Assembly (NCBI RefSeq): GCF_017591425.1
Contig: NW_024465369.1
Span: forward strand, 31,953,501 to 32,017,500
Direction: 5' to 3'
Origin: Ochotona curzoniae
Taxonomy: Eukaryota > Chordata > Mammalia > Lagomorpha > Ochotonidae
DNA: 64,000 nucleotides
The notes beneath the pieces are model-generated. The model did not search any database, was not told the DNA's origin, and saw nothing but the letters and a program-made list of their open reading frames with translations. Below, in pieces: positions 35,632 to 47,079 of the stretch (positions within the stretch are counted from its first letter, which is position 1; every line of letters starts with the position of its first letter). Position numbers and translations under genes: made by a program.

Positions 35632-35792
35632 TTAGAAAATTTATTTCACTTTATTGAAAAGATATATATATAGAGAGAGAATCTTTTACCCACTGGTTCA
35701 TTCCCCCAAATGGCTGCAGTGGCCAGAGCTGAGCCTATCCAAAGCCAGGATCCAGGAGCTGCTTCTGGGTCTCTCATGTGGGTGGGAGATAC
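35632..35792 (-). mobile_element. C-type SINE 3' half, antisense
   Basis: Only the tail half is present, from AAAATTTATTTCACTTTATT to GTCTCTCATGTGGGTGGGAG. The head half is missing. Confidence 0.7.
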
Positions 35793-35996
35793 CAAATAAT
35801 ATCAACCTCATTATGTTAGATGCTTGGAAATGATTGTAACCTTATGGGTCTTACTTTTCCCAGAAGGCTACAATCATTTCCAAGTAGTTAATTGCATTCC
35901 AGAACAAAATACAAAGGTATTTATGGGGGTACAAAAATATCTAGTATCTAATATGAGGAAATTGATATTATTTGTATATTTCTTCAATATTTTTTT

Positions 35997-36069
35997 ATCC
36001 TTGCGCAGGGCCCTGCTAATCTTCTCTGTGTTGTTCCAATTTTAGTATATGTGCTGCCAAAGCGAGCAC
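35997..36069 (-). pseudogene. RNU6-like: U6 snRNA retropseudogene, 3'-truncated
   Basis: The reverse strand reads GTGCTCGCTTTGGCAGCACA then TATACTAAAATTGG and CAGAGAAGATTAGCA, clearly U6 snRNA nucleotides 1 to about 72, with a few substitutions (GATACAG to ACACAG-type change, CATGGCC to CAGGGCC). It stops at CGCAAGGAT and continues into an A-run. TCAATATTTTTTT occurs on both sides (about 35984-35996 and 36070-36082), consistent with L1-mediated insertion. The 3' stem and terminator of a working U6 gene are absent, so it is not functional. Confidence 0.92.
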
Positions 36070-37094
36070 TCAATATTTTTTTAAATGTAACTGCCCACAG
36101 TTCTGTTATCTATCCTTTCTGGGATGAAGACATACAGGAAAATATTGTTAATAAATGAAGAGATTTGGGTGGAGGGACTAAAAATAAAAGTTCTAATATT
36201 TGTGTTAGTTCAAGATGTATTCTGCCTACGTAGAAGTTAGTAGTTATTAAAAAGATACCCACAAGTGCCTGAAAAATACATATAAATGCTTGAATAGAGA
36301 TCTTGCTAAGTCTACAACACACACACACACAAAGCCTAGTTTATCACCATTTTATCATACTCTGTTTCCAGATCTATCTACATCTTCAACAAATCTGGCA
36401 TAAAAATGCATAGGTAGATTGTGTCTTTGGGCCTTGCTTTATTTATGAAGGCTCCTCTTCATGTGAAACTTTGGTAAAAGCTGCGTGCTTCTCTTGTTAG
36501 GCTGTCCTTTTTTATAGGGACCTCAGCCATGTAAGAGATGACAGAAAGATATTTTTCCTCTCCTACAGTGTAGACTTTGAATATACCCAGAAACTCTTTG
36601 ATCAGAAAGTTAGAAAGTTTACTAAAATGAAGTAATTTAAGAAAACCGATGTAGTTGTAGTGATTACATTGAGGAGCCATATCAATACTATAAGGAAGAT
36701 GTGAGACTCATAGGGAGGATCATTGGGCTATGATCAGTTTGGCTGTCTACAAATAGCTTTGGAAGAAATTTTAAAAAATAGAATGAAAATATGTGCAATG
36801 GAACTTAAATGACTTTTATAATAGTTATACTAATATTTAAAGTTGTGACTTTCACTGGAAGAGCCATCTGAATCTCAGCTTCCTGAAAGGATTAGATTTT
36901 TTTTTTGCATGTGAAAAGTATCAAGCATTCATTGGTTATGAATTAACAAAGCATTATTAAAAGGAAAAGGTATCTGCAGAAAACATGGAAGTGTGTAAGA
37001 GTGAAGTTAGCAAGCATAAATTATGTGTCTTTCATTAGCTAACGTATTTGAATTGATGTTTAAATAGTAATGACTTCATTAGATGAAGCATGTA

Positions 37095-37740
37095 AGAAGC
37101 AGTTAGGAAGCCCGTATTCCATATCAGAGTGCTTGTGTTTGAGTCCTGCCTGTGCTTCTTTTTTTTTTTTTTTAAACTAAGACAACAAATTTTTTTTTTT
37201 AAGATTTATTTTTATTATTTTTTTATTGGAAAGGCGGATACACAGAGAGGAAGACCCTCCATCCCATGATCCACTCCCCAAGTGAGCACAACGGCCGATG
37301 CTATGCCAGTCCGAAGCCAGGAGCCTCTTCTGGGTCTCCCACGCGGGTGCAGGGTCCCAAAGCTTTGGGCCGTCCTTGACTGCTCTCCCAGGCCACAGGC
37401 AGGGAGCTGGAAGGGAAGTGGGGCTGCCAGGATCAGAATCGGTGCCCATATGGGATCCCGGGCGTGCAAGGCGAGGACCTTAACCACTGCGTCACCGCGC
37501 CACCGCACCGGGCCCCTGCCTGTGCTTCTTATTCCAGCTTCCTGATTCACATCCTGGAAGGCAGCAGGTGATGGCTAAAGTAATTGGGTCCATCACATCC
37601 CAATGGATTTCTGGCTTCAACCTTACCCAGGCTGGGTATTGGAGACTTTTAGGGAGTGAACCAGCAGATAGGAGATTGCTCTCTTTGTCTACCTCCCTCT
37701 GTCTCTGCCTTTTTAACAAAAATGAAAGAAAGCAAAAGAG
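37095..37740 (+). mobile_element. Old C-type SINE split by a younger one
   Basis: The two halves, 37095-37144 (GAAGCAGTTAGGAAGCCCGT onward) and 37531-37740 (ATTCCAGCTTCCTGATTCAC to ACAAAAATGAAAGAAAGC), form one sense SINE. They are separated by the insertion at 37161-37514 and its target duplication. Confidence 0.75.
37161..37514 (-). mobile_element. Young C-type SINE inserted into an old SINE
   Basis: Near-consensus antisense copy with two T-runs at the tail and CACCGCGCCACCGCACCGGG at the head (small head duplication). Perfect 16-base duplication CCTGCCTGTGCTTCTT at 37145-37160 and 37515-37530. It sits about 330 bases upstream of the converter exon. Confidence 0.93.
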
Positions 37741-37848
37741 GAATATTAATTATTTAAAAATAAGGCTTGTCAGTGGGCCTGCAGCAATTTTGCCACATGA
37801 AATCAAATGGTAACTAAGCATGCCTCATTTGATTCTTTTATTTTGTAG

Positions 37849-37960
37849 ATATTATTACTTGGCATTCCGAGCACACCAGACACCTCCTGCAAGCAAGGAG
37901 AGCTGCATTGCCATCTTGGAAAAGTCTAGATTAGAACACTGGGTTCTAGGAAAAACAAAG
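37849..37960 (+). CDS. MYO3B: MYO3B exon: converter
   Basis: A 112-base exon with acceptor TTTATTTTGTAG and donor AAG/GTACCA. Its first base completes the arginine codon left open at 17098; 37 codons then follow ([19 protein letters not shown]... to HWVLGKTK), ending on a whole codon. The converter swings the lever arm during the power stroke. The WVLGKTK end, continuing into VFLK in the next exon, is the standard converter-to-neck transition of myosins. Matches human MYO3B closely in memory comparison (for example Thr to Arg in AFRAH). No damage. Confidence 0.95.
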
Positions 37961-39192
37961 GTACCATTTTCTTTATGTTCAGATTGCACTTGTGATGCTC
38001 TGCTTTGTGCTTTTGACCCTTGCTGGTGATGTCATTGATAAGAATGGCTCTGTAAATTGTGTAGCTTAGCGGGGAAGATACCACCTAACAGTGACTTTAC
38101 TGGTCTTGAATCGAGGCCAAGGACATTTGGGACCAGAAGAGGAGGGTTTGTTCCCTGTTCTATTTGTTGAGGGCCATTTAACATTTCTAGAATTAGATCA
38201 TAACAGCTGATTTTAATACATTGCTTTGTCAGCACTGTTCATTCTAGGATCACATATAAATATACACGTTCTATGGCAGCAATGTAATTTTATGGAGTTT
38301 TGTCTGTGTTTTCATTAAACATGCCTTGCGTTATTTATTGTATGTCATGGTTATTAGTTTCATCATCTCTTCATATGAGAGAATAGCACACCCCTGCAGG
38401 GTCCCAGCTTTGAATGGCCCATCCTGATGGTACAATAAAGCCAGCCTTGCTGAGGTATAGAAGGAAACTCCTCTGCTTCCCCACAGATGTTAGATTGTTG
38501 TGGGTCATTGGAGTCCCTCTCCCTCCATACTGCCTCTGTTGGTGTGGGTCATTCCTGTTGCTTGGCACACCCATCAGAAGCTGTGGAGGAAAAAAGTAGA
38601 GCTCAAGATGTGCAAACAGAGCTCCCAGCTAGTAGGCGGCAGGCCTGGAGAACATCTACTGACCTAGCTGTCTCTACAGTCAGTAACCAAGGAACAGCTC
38701 AATTTGAGAAATCACATTTGCTCCCAAGAAGTCAGTAATATACGCATGTGACAAATCACTATAAACTTTGAGTAAAGGGCCCGGCGCTGTGGCACAGTGG
38801 TTAAGGTTCTCGCCTTGCACGCCCGGGATCTCATATGGGCGCCAGTTCTATCCTGGCAGCCCCGCTTCCCTTCCAGCTCCCTGCCTGTGGCCTGGGAGAA
38901 CAGTCGAGGACAGCCCGTAGTTTGGGACCCTGCACCCATGTGGGAGACCCGGAAGGGGCTCCTGGCTTCGGACTGGCATAGCATCGGCCCGTTGCGCTCA
39001 CTTGGGGAGTGAATCATCGGACGGAAGATCTTCCTCTCTGTCTCTCCTCTCTGTATATCTGCCTTTCCAATAAAAAAAAAAAAAAAAACCAACTTTGAGT
39101 AGATAATGGACTTGATGTTTATAATAAGAAAATACTGGAGTTGATTGAACATCTACTCTGTTTGTAATGCTCAAACCAATGTCTTCTTTCAG
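37961..39192. other. MYO3B: MYO3B intron (1.2 kb)
   Basis: Short intron with one young sense SINE near its 3' end. The remainder (37961-38760) is unique-looking sequence with no gene or named repeat. Confidence 0.9.
38775..39090 (+). mobile_element. Young C-type SINE, sense, near a splice acceptor
   Basis: Starts GGGCCCGGCGCTGTGGCACA with a clear tRNA-like A-box region, ends TTTCCAATAAAAAAAAAAAA. The 11-base duplication AACTTTGAGTA is at 38764-38774 and 39091-39101. Its end is about 100 bases upstream of the exon at 39193. Confidence 0.92.
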
Positions 39193-39355
39193 GTTTTTCT
39201 CAAATATTACCACATTGAGCAATTAAATTTGCTACTGCAAGAAGTCCTTGGCAGAGTGGTCATGCTGCAGGCTTACACCAAGGGCTGGCTCGCAGCCAGG
39301 AGATACAAACGTATTCGAGATAAGCGAGAGAAGGGAGCCACAGCCATTCAGTCAG
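39193..39355 (+). CDS. MYO3B: MYO3B exon: end of converter and first IQ motif
   Basis: A 163-base exon with acceptor TCTTCTTTCAG and donor CAG/GTGAGT; enters in phase 0 and leaves after one base. Encodes [20 protein letters not shown], then [20 protein letters not shown], then a basic stretch ending ATAIQS. The second block is an IQ motif (IQxxxRG-like, with [14 protein letters not shown]), which binds calmodulin-type light chains on the lever arm. The exon ends at the start of a second IQ. Matches human MYO3B with mostly conservative changes. Confidence 0.95.
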
Positions 39356-40181
39356 GTGAGTGATGCCCCTTTCAGAAAATCCCCCCTGGGCCTGGCATTT
39401 CATGAAGCATTGTGGGCTATCACCCGTCAATCCTTCTTAAGTCTCAGTGGCAGGTCAGGTGCTGGGGAGACAAGTAGCCATGAGAAGCCCATACTGGTCT
39501 CTGGCCACGTGGAGAGACAGATGAATCACCCCAATACCCTGAGGTGAGTGGGAAAATGCAGGCAGCATGAGCAGGCTGTTGAGGGAAACCTTCAGGTGAG
39601 CAGTGATAGGCCCCAATTCCTTAAATGACTGATACTGTATGCTTCTGGCCCATGACCAGATTTCCCATGGCGCAGTTACTAATAGCATTTCCAGAAGGCT
39701 TATCTAGGCCACATGGAATGGGTAAGCCATAAAATGAATGGCCACAACCACTCTCCTGCACCAGCCCTGGTCAGTGCCTCTCTGAACCCATGTGTGTGTC
39801 ACTTGTGCTGCACACAATACTAGTGCCCTGTGATAAGACCAAGACTTTGTGAACGCACCAGATCTCCAAGAGAGTTGATGGTTTCCTTTGTGTGCTCATA
39901 ACCCATAGTCATCATGGGCCTTAGTCTGCTTTGCATGTTATCAGCTCACCCAGTCACATGGAATGTTCTAATGCTCAGGCTGAAATGTGGAGTGCAGATA
40001 GCTGCTTGTACTCTTGGGTGTGGCGATTAGGGTACCTCAACTCCTTATCTGAGGGACCTAATCCTCCCCACCAGTTCATTCCTTTTTCTTCCCCTCCTCT
40101 TTGCCTATTTTCCCTGTTTCTTCTTTCTCATTTCATATCTGCCTCCCTTAGCTTGTGAGAGAAGTTCAGAAAGTTTATGGA

Positions 40182-40492
40182 GGGGTGAATATCTGGCATA
40201 GTGGTGAAGACTCTGCTTGGGAGTCTTAAGACTCTCCTATTAGAGTGCCTAATTCAAGTCCCAGCACTGCTTCTGTTTCCACCTTCCTGCTAATGCGTAT
40301 CTGTGGGAAGCAGCTAGTGGTAGCTCAAGTACTCAGATCCCTGCCACCTACATGTAAGGACCAGATTGAATTCCAGGTTTCCACCTCCCTTAGCTTTGGC
40401 AGTGTGGGCATCTGAGAAGCGAACCAGCAGGTGGGAGATCTCTGTCTCCTTGCTTTTCCAATAATGGAAAAATAAATGAAAAGTTTAAGAAA
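40182..40492 (+). mobile_element. C-type SINE, sense, old
   Basis: Head GGTGAATATCTGGCATAGTG, GATCTCTGTCTCC, tail TTTCCAATAATGGAAAAATA. Confidence 0.72.
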
Positions 40493-40640
40493 CTTTAAAA
40501 TTCAACAAGTTTATAGAAATTAACTTAAAAGTATGAGCTTATTTTGATACATTTTTCATCATATATGGAAAGTGGGTATCATACAAAAAGCATAAATGGA
40601 TTCCAACTTTTTGTTTTTTTACATCAGTATAAATTCACAG

Positions 40641-40955
40641 TGTGGACAATGTGGTGCAGTGGGCTATGGCTTTCACTTAAGGCATCTACATCCTATATCT
40701 GAGAGCTGGTTGTTGTCCCTGTTCCTCTACTTGTAATCCGATTTCCTGCTAATGTACTTAGGAACGCCATGGAGGAAGACCTGAGTGCTTGGGTCCTGGT
40801 CTTCCTCTAAGAGATCCAGAAGGAATTCCTGGCTTCCTGCTTTAGTCTGGCCCAGTCCCTGCTGTTGAGGGCATTTGGAGAGTGAACCAGCAGATGAACG
40901 ACCTCTATCTCTCTCTGTCTCTGTCATTTTCAAATAAGTTAACCAAAAATCAACT
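40641..40955 (+). mobile_element. C-type SINE, sense, old
   Basis: Head GTGGACAATGTGGTGCAGTG, GGAGAGTGAACCAGCAGATG, CTCTGTC-rich, ATTTTCAAATAAGTTAACC tail. Confidence 0.72.
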
Positions 40956-41539
40956 CAGATTTTTGAATCTCTTGTTCATTACCTTACTGAACTACCCTCA
41001 ATACTTCTTGGCACAGAGGTCTAACTCCCCAAAGGCTAATCCTGTGTTGTTTATTTGTCACCTGGACTCTCCCTCTTACTCTTTCTGTGAAAGTTGCACC
41101 AACTTTCATGCTCATGGGGTCTTCCCAAATAAGAATTACTGAAAGAGTCATTTCATTCCCAGTCCTTCCTACAATCCCTCCAAGCCCTGTAAACTCACAC
41201 CCTATCCCCAAGCCTGAAGAAAGATTTCATTCCTGGATTGGAATGATAGGGAGCCACCTCCGCCAGAGAGTCCCACAGGACCCACAAGTGTTCTGGAAAG
41301 CCACTGCTTCAACAAAAGCAATTTAAAGTTATCTTGGAGGAGGCCATACCATGAATGTCGGGAGTTCTAACCTCCCTTCTTCTCCACTGTAGCACACATA
41401 TCTCTGCTGAGTTCATTCAGTGAGAAGGCTGGAGGGAGGAGGCGAGGCGTGATAGATTGGAGGGGAAAACAGCTTATATCAATTCCCTGGCACGTTCTTA
41501 AATTAATGTCATTCCTAGCACATGGTTTTATATTTTTAG

Positions 41540-41620
41540 CCTGGAGAGGATATGATGCACGGAGGAAATTTAAGGAAATAAGCAACAGGAGGATTGAGTC
41601 TGCTGTTGATATTCAAGCAG
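41540..41620 (+). CDS. MYO3B: MYO3B exon: second IQ motif and start of tail
   Basis: An 81-base exon with acceptor TATTTTTAG and donor CAG/GTAATT; phase 1 on both sides. Together with the previous exon it completes IQ2 ([15 protein letters not shown]) and then reads [16 protein letters not shown] and the first base of the next codon. IQ2 is close to the consensus IQxxxRGxxxR. Reading through the donor would give a stop two codons later (GGT AAT TAA). The following coding exon in the human gene is the one that is decayed here at 53569-53670. Confidence 0.94.
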
Positions 41621-42167
41621 GTAATTAAAACAACGTTTTGGCAGCATCCCCTTGAAATGTTCTATGATTAAGTTCCAGTGAGTTCCAGAAAGCGGGAAGG
41701 CTAATCCTTCAGGAGCACAGGGGATGAGCTAAGAGTAGAGATCCTGATACTTGTTCCAACTCACCCCCATGGGATCCTGAGGGAGGGTAACAGTGACAGA
41801 GTGAGAGGACTTAAGCCTCAGCCATTTTAGCTCCCCAGTTGTTTTAACTCCCTTTCTGAAGTCAGATCCCATCCCTCAGCGACTCTTGTCCTGGGTTTCT
41901 AAAACTCAGCCCAATCCCAAGCCCTGTACCTTGCCCTACCCCACCCCTTAGCATTCCTTTCCAACTACCTGGCAGAGGGAAAGGCCCACAGAATCTGAAG
42001 AGCCTGAGAAAAGCTGTCTCAATCAACCCTGCCCACTGTCCTCCTCTCCAGACCCACTAAGCTGTATAAGACCCAGCCTGCCAGAAGACGGGGCTGCTGC
42101 CATGTGCTTGCTCCATATGCGTGCTGCTTGGCTAAGGGTGCCCTGAATAGGCACTCCTGTAGTCATG

Positions 42168-42268
42168 GATTCCTAGAGGAGGCAACTGAGGCACAGAGAT
42201 GTGGAATAAGGTGCTCATGATCACACAGCGTCTAAGTGGCAGGGTTAGCGTGAGGACACAGGCACCGA
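42168..42268 (+). mobile_element. MIR core, sense
   Basis: AGGAGGCAACTGAGGCACAG then TCACACAGCGTCTAAGTGGC, the diagnostic MIR core order. Confidence 0.7.
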
Positions 42269-43085
42269 AGATGGAATCCATTTTAAATTCTGTCAACCGA
42301 ACATATCTCCTCCTCAGAGTCACTGGAAATGAGAACTCTGTGTCAGTGTCTGGAGCCAGCTTTCAGCCTTGGAATATATATATATGCAGGACCCTTCTCT
42401 CAGCATCACAGAGGAATAACTCAGAGTCTCTCTCAGCCACTGGAGTTTCCCAAATCCAGACCACTGTGTAGCTAGCCTGGGTCCTTTCGGCACCATCAAG
42501 TGAGCCCTTGGCAGCCCAAGAGCTGGGAGCTCTGGTTACTCAGACATCCATGCACACCCTGGCTCCTGATCACTCTACTCTTGTGCATTCTGCAAGGGGA
42601 ACATCCACTTGGTTGCCAGCCCTGGTTTCTCCCTCATGCAAACCTTCATGGTCCTATTTGAGAATCTGGAAGGAATGGGTTCCTGAGCATGCCAGAAGTT
42701 CAGCAAGCTAAAGAAATTAGAGATGGAATGAGAAAGAAGGAGGCAGGGCAGCAGACTGAGCAGCCATGGAGGGGGTAGGGTTTCAGACATCATGCAGCTG
42801 GTTCCAAGCTCCTTGGTAAAGCAACTGCATCCTTTTCAAGGAGGTTGCAGCTCCTGGAATACTTCTCAGACCCCTCCAAAGGCCACAGGAGAGGCTGATG
42901 TCTTCATTCAGAACTAAATTGTTTGCGAAGTAGGGGTTCCATTTAAATACAAATGGGTTATTTTGAGCACCCAACTCCTAGAAATTCTAAGCTGCATCAC
43001 ATCAAAGCTTCTGGAAGAGAGATGCAATTCTTGTTTTAGCTTAAAGAGAACTCAACCTGCATAACTGTTTCTCTAGTCTCTCTGG

Positions 43086-43089
<4 letters not shown>

Positions 43090-43132
<43 letters not shown>
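43090..43132. repeat. (CA)n microsatellite
   Basis: About 21 uninterrupted CA units, a good candidate for length polymorphism. Confidence 0.92.
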
Positions 43133-43134
<2 letters not shown>

Positions 43135-45239
43135 TGATTTCTGCTGTTACAGTTGATTCCAAAGCCCAACACATGCTTTAAAATACAGAGCTTGAACACT
43201 AAGGACATCAGAATCACAAATCTGACTTTCCTTATTTGAAAATCATCATTAGAGGAATCCCCATGGTTCGTGCTGTTCCTGCCACATGGTCACACTGCAT
43301 AGAAACTGACATAAGCATGCCTATCATCATAAGGTGGGGGAAAGGGTGGCTGGCAGGATCATGTCGCATGTTGCTTAGTGGCACTGGAGAGAGAACATTT
43401 CTTTAAGGTACCTCTTGAACTGTAGCTTTGCAAGTTACTCCCTTCCATCGCTCACAGCCGCATTCCCACCTATCAAATGGTGTCACACTTCTGTTAACCC
43501 AACCTGCAGAGGCAGAAGGTGAGGGTGGCAGGAACAAAGATGACTCTAATGCCAAAGGGTTGCCAAAACAGTCTGTCTTTCAGACAATTCTTTGGGCAGA
43601 AACTGATGCCCTGGTTTTGTGTTGGTGACAGAAAAAAAAAAGATGCACCAAGAATGGTGCCCATAGCAGTTTCATGGCAGTCTACTTTGACTTGCAAATG
43701 TTTTCCTTATCTGTAGATTGGACAACAGGATTATGTTTATATAAAAGAAAATCAATTCATTCTGACTTTTCTGTTTAACATTATGATCTTCCCAAAGCAG
43801 CATTGTCTCATGACTAGTTCCTCTGCACCATGGGGACATTTCTGAATAGGACAAGAGCCACATAGGGTCCATCCCCTTTCTTTTGGAGCCTGTAAAATGT
43901 AGGTTAGGAATGCTCTGTTGGCATGGACCATTTCTGGTTGCATTCAAAGTTTGTTCTCTAACTTATTATTTTTTCAACAAATAATTTTGTTTGGAATTTC
44001 CATCCTGTGGGATGCATCTGTTTGTATTTCTAGCTCTGGCCCATGGTCTTTTCTTTTTAATGGTGTTACTAAGATGTGTTATATATTTTTAAAAGAGCAG
44101 CCCTTGAAATTTAGGAAGCATTTGGCCTACATGTTGCTACAGAGCAGCACATATTGAAATTTGTTTTCCTTTCATCTCCTTCCCAATAAAAGCAGCCGCC
44201 TGGCTTATCCCTTTAGCTTCCTCAGAACTTCCTTTCAGAATTCCCAATCTATTACGGCACCTTCACATACCAGAAACAAGATGCCTTTTCATGCTGTCAA
44301 CCTTTTTCATCTGAAATGTAAATTAATTCTTGCTGGTATGCCCTGACAGAGATCAAAGTCGGGGTATTAACCTTCACAGGCTTGCTCCTCCTAGGGACTA
44401 GGCGGCCACCACTAGGAGTCCCACATTCCTGCTATCAGGTGCTCCGTCTAGGAGCCACTATCCTTTTGTAAATGACAGCATCAGCATCCTTACCTTCAAC
44501 TGGGTAAGAAATCATCTGCAGGCAGGGCTAATTCCTGAGCATAGAGTTTGTTCATTTGAATTGTGGACCCTCCACCCAGAACACAGGGGTTGGGTTAAGT
44601 GGTTCTGACAGTGGGAGAGCTTTGTGTGATGGAGGGAGGGACAAGGCTGCAGCCTGGAAAGCCTTCTCCTAGCTCAGAGGGTCCTTCTTGCCTGTCAGTC
44701 TTTGAGGTAGGCCACATTTGCATTTTCCAAACAAACAGATGCCTTTCAAATACATGAGCTGCTGAGTTGGGGATCTCTGTGGGCCCAAACAGTCCACCAG
44801 CCCCTGATCAAATGTTGGAAGAGAAAACAAATGGGAAAAATATCGTAGGTACACAAGGATATAGTTCCTGTGCGGATCTCCTTGTGCACTCAAGAGAGGG
44901 CCTGTATGAGAAACAGGAGGGCTTTTGGGGTTCTTTTGGGAGGTGGGAGTGAGCAACTGGGCAAGACCCCTTGGTGAGAAGTGGCATGCTTTATTGTTTT
45001 TATTTATGGTTAATTCTGGTCATGGACTCCCATCAGAGAAAAATGCCCCCTTTAAGTTTCAAAGAATTAAAGAAAAAAACCCTGTTATTAAAAATAAAGA
45101 TTGCACACATCAGTGTTCAGGTAGCTGGTGGATTCTAAGTATAAATAATGATGTGTTTTTGACTACTGATCCATTCTAAAAATGATGGCTCAGAAAGTAG
45201 ATCTAGCTAGAAATATTCCATTAAAAAGCGCATACATTT

Positions 45240-45572
45240 TTTTTAAGATTTATTTATTTTTATTACAAAGTCAGAGATACAGAGAGGAGAAGAGACAGAG
45301 AGGAAGATCTTCCATTTGATGATTCACTCCCCAAGTGAGCGCAATGGCGGGTGCTGCGCTGATCCAAAGCCAGGAGCCAGGAACTTCTTTCCAGGTCTCC
45401 CACATGAGTGGAGGGTCCCAAAGCATTGGGCCGTCCTCGACTGCTTTCCCAGACCATAAGCAGGGAGCTGGATGGGAAATGGAGCTGCTGGGATTAGACC
45501 AGTGCCCATATGGGATCCCGGGGCATTCAAGGCAAGGACTTTAACCACTAGACCATGCTGCCGGGTCCATGT
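45240..45572 (-). mobile_element. C-type SINE, antisense, with duplication
   Basis: Full-length (TTAAGATTTATTTATTTTTA to GACCATGCTGCCGGGTCC). GCATACATTT at 45230-45239 and 45573-45582. Confidence 0.9.
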
Positions 45573-46306
45573 GCATACATTTCTTATTGAATAGTGTCAG
45601 AAGGAAACAATCTTCAGGAAATTTTTATTAATGATTTGTCATTCTTTAGTTTTTCAAAAGCACTGGTTTTGAAATTGCCCCATCATTCAGAAACTATTTT
45701 TAAAATGAAAGCAAAAGGATGGACTTCCCCAAGTCACCACACGGAGGAACAGGAACTGTCTGATCAATAGTTTAGTACACATTTTAGTGGCATCATTTTT
45801 GTGCTGTGGAAGTTGTCCTCTAGATTCTCTCATCAGCTTCCCAACTATTTCCCTTCTTAGGCCCTGGCTATAAAACAGAGATACTTCAAAAAATCCTGGA
45901 AAATGGAACTCAAAGATAAGTTTACTATGGTGCAAAGAAAGGATATCCAGAAAGTCTTTGGGGAACGAATATGGTGAAAAAAATTGCATGGATTAAAATA
46001 TTTGTATGCCAGAATATAGTTTTTTCTCTTCATGTTCCCCAAACTCGCAGATGTACTCAGACAAGCACACAAGAGGGGGAAGGTTTTAGTGGCACTGGCA
46101 AACAGACACTGCTAACGCCCAAATTTATCAAACTCTTGGAAGTTTATAACTCACAAACTGGAAACCAGCTTCCATCTGCCCCCACTCTTTCATTTGCTAG
46201 AGTAAGAATGATAAGACTGTTTTTCCTCAAAACACTGTTGTAAATAGAAAGGCAGGTTTTGTTTTCTGTATTAACAGATAAAATGGGAACAAATATAGAG
46301 ATTTTA

Positions 46307-46690
46307 AATGATTGATTGATTGATTACATTGCATTATGTGACACAGTTTTATAGGCACTGAGATTCCCCCCTCCCCTCCCCTCCCCAACCCCCCCCCCCC
46401 ATGGAGGATTCCTCCACCTTGTTGCATTACCACAGTTCAAATTCAGTTGAGATTCTTGCATTGCAAGCATCTACCAAGGATAAAGTCCAGTATCTTATTG
46501 TCCAGAAAAGTTCAACTGTTTCTTGGGGAGACTATCTCTGGTCTGAAGGTAGAGCCAGCAGAGTATCATCCCGATCAACTAAAAGTCCCGACATTACATC
46601 AGTAACAATTTATAACGTTATGGAATTTGTTGACATGGTATTGAGTAACCAATATGTTAAAAGAAAGAAAGAAAAAAGAAGAATGCAAGT
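46307..46690 (-). mobile_element. L1 3' end, antisense
   Basis: Begins with an (ATTG)n tail at 46308-46325, then ACATTGCATTATGTGACACA, a C-rich stretch CCTCCCCTCCCCTCCCC, CTTGTTGCATTACCACAG and CTTGGGGAGACTATCTCTGG. It is the colinear counterpart of the sequence from 29876 and of the inverted-end copy at 32035-32293. The right limit is approximate. Confidence 0.7.
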
Positions 46691-47079
46691 TCTGAACCAC
46701 ATCCTGTGACTGCTACATTGACATTTCAATTCTTACTTTATATACAACTGGGTTTTATACACCTTAAAATGGCTGTGGATTACTATTCAGCTGTCTCATG
46801 TCTATTTTAATTTTAGTATTTAGCAGTTTATAGCGTTGAAGCATGATTTTGCATAACCTGGCTGTTTTTCAGGCAGTCTAACTCTATAACTGTAACACGA
46901 CATATGTCAACAGTTTAGGTGAACAGTTTTAGGAGGGGTGTGCAGAGAAATCTTCAATACCCTAGTGAGGAGTAACTAATCTTTGTGTCCCACCCAGTGA
47001 ATTATAAGTGCATCCCCACTGATCGTTTCCTGTCTGTTTCTAAGCTTTCCTTGCTGTTCTCTGTCTATCTATTCTAGTT

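Larger units (their letters stand above)
33512..35640 (-). mobile_element. Old L1 ORF2 region, antisense, split by SINEs
   Basis: Matches the order of antisense L1 ORF2: AGACAATTATGTCACCCTCA at 33528, ACTAGAACCTCTGGGACAAT at 33612, GGACATCCTTAATTTGATGC near 33651, GGCAAATGCATTTTCCTCAT near 34601, TTCTGCTTTGATCTTTATTA at 35090 and CTCTGGTTGTAATTGTGAAT near 35611. Two adjacent SINEs at 33908-34560 interrupt it. Confidence 0.75.
17099..37848. other. MYO3B: Large MYO3B intron (about 20.7 kb)
   Basis: No exon was found between the SH-helix exon and the converter exon, and their phases join directly (2+1), so this is one intron. Most of it is SINE, L1, L2, MIR, MaLR and LTR sequence listed separately. 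A small MIR-like fragment lies near 24225-24262 (ATTAAGCGCCTGTTGTGTGC) and an L2-like stretch near 27270-27400. 18320-19570, 21760-23395, 23780-25560, 28150-29860 and 36070-37090 hold no repeat or gene I can name, apart from those small fragments and short simple repeats. Confidence 0.8.
39356..41539. other. MYO3B: MYO3B intron (2.2 kb)
   Basis: Two sense C-type SINEs. The rest (39356-40180 and 40960-41539) shows no repeat or exon I can support. Confidence 0.85.

Noticed and set aside
43503..43640. A stretch after CCAACCTGCAG reading EAEGEGGRNKDDSNAKG as the missing tail exon.
   Set aside because: No similarity to the expected segment. The decayed exon at 53569-53670 fits in length, phase and residues.
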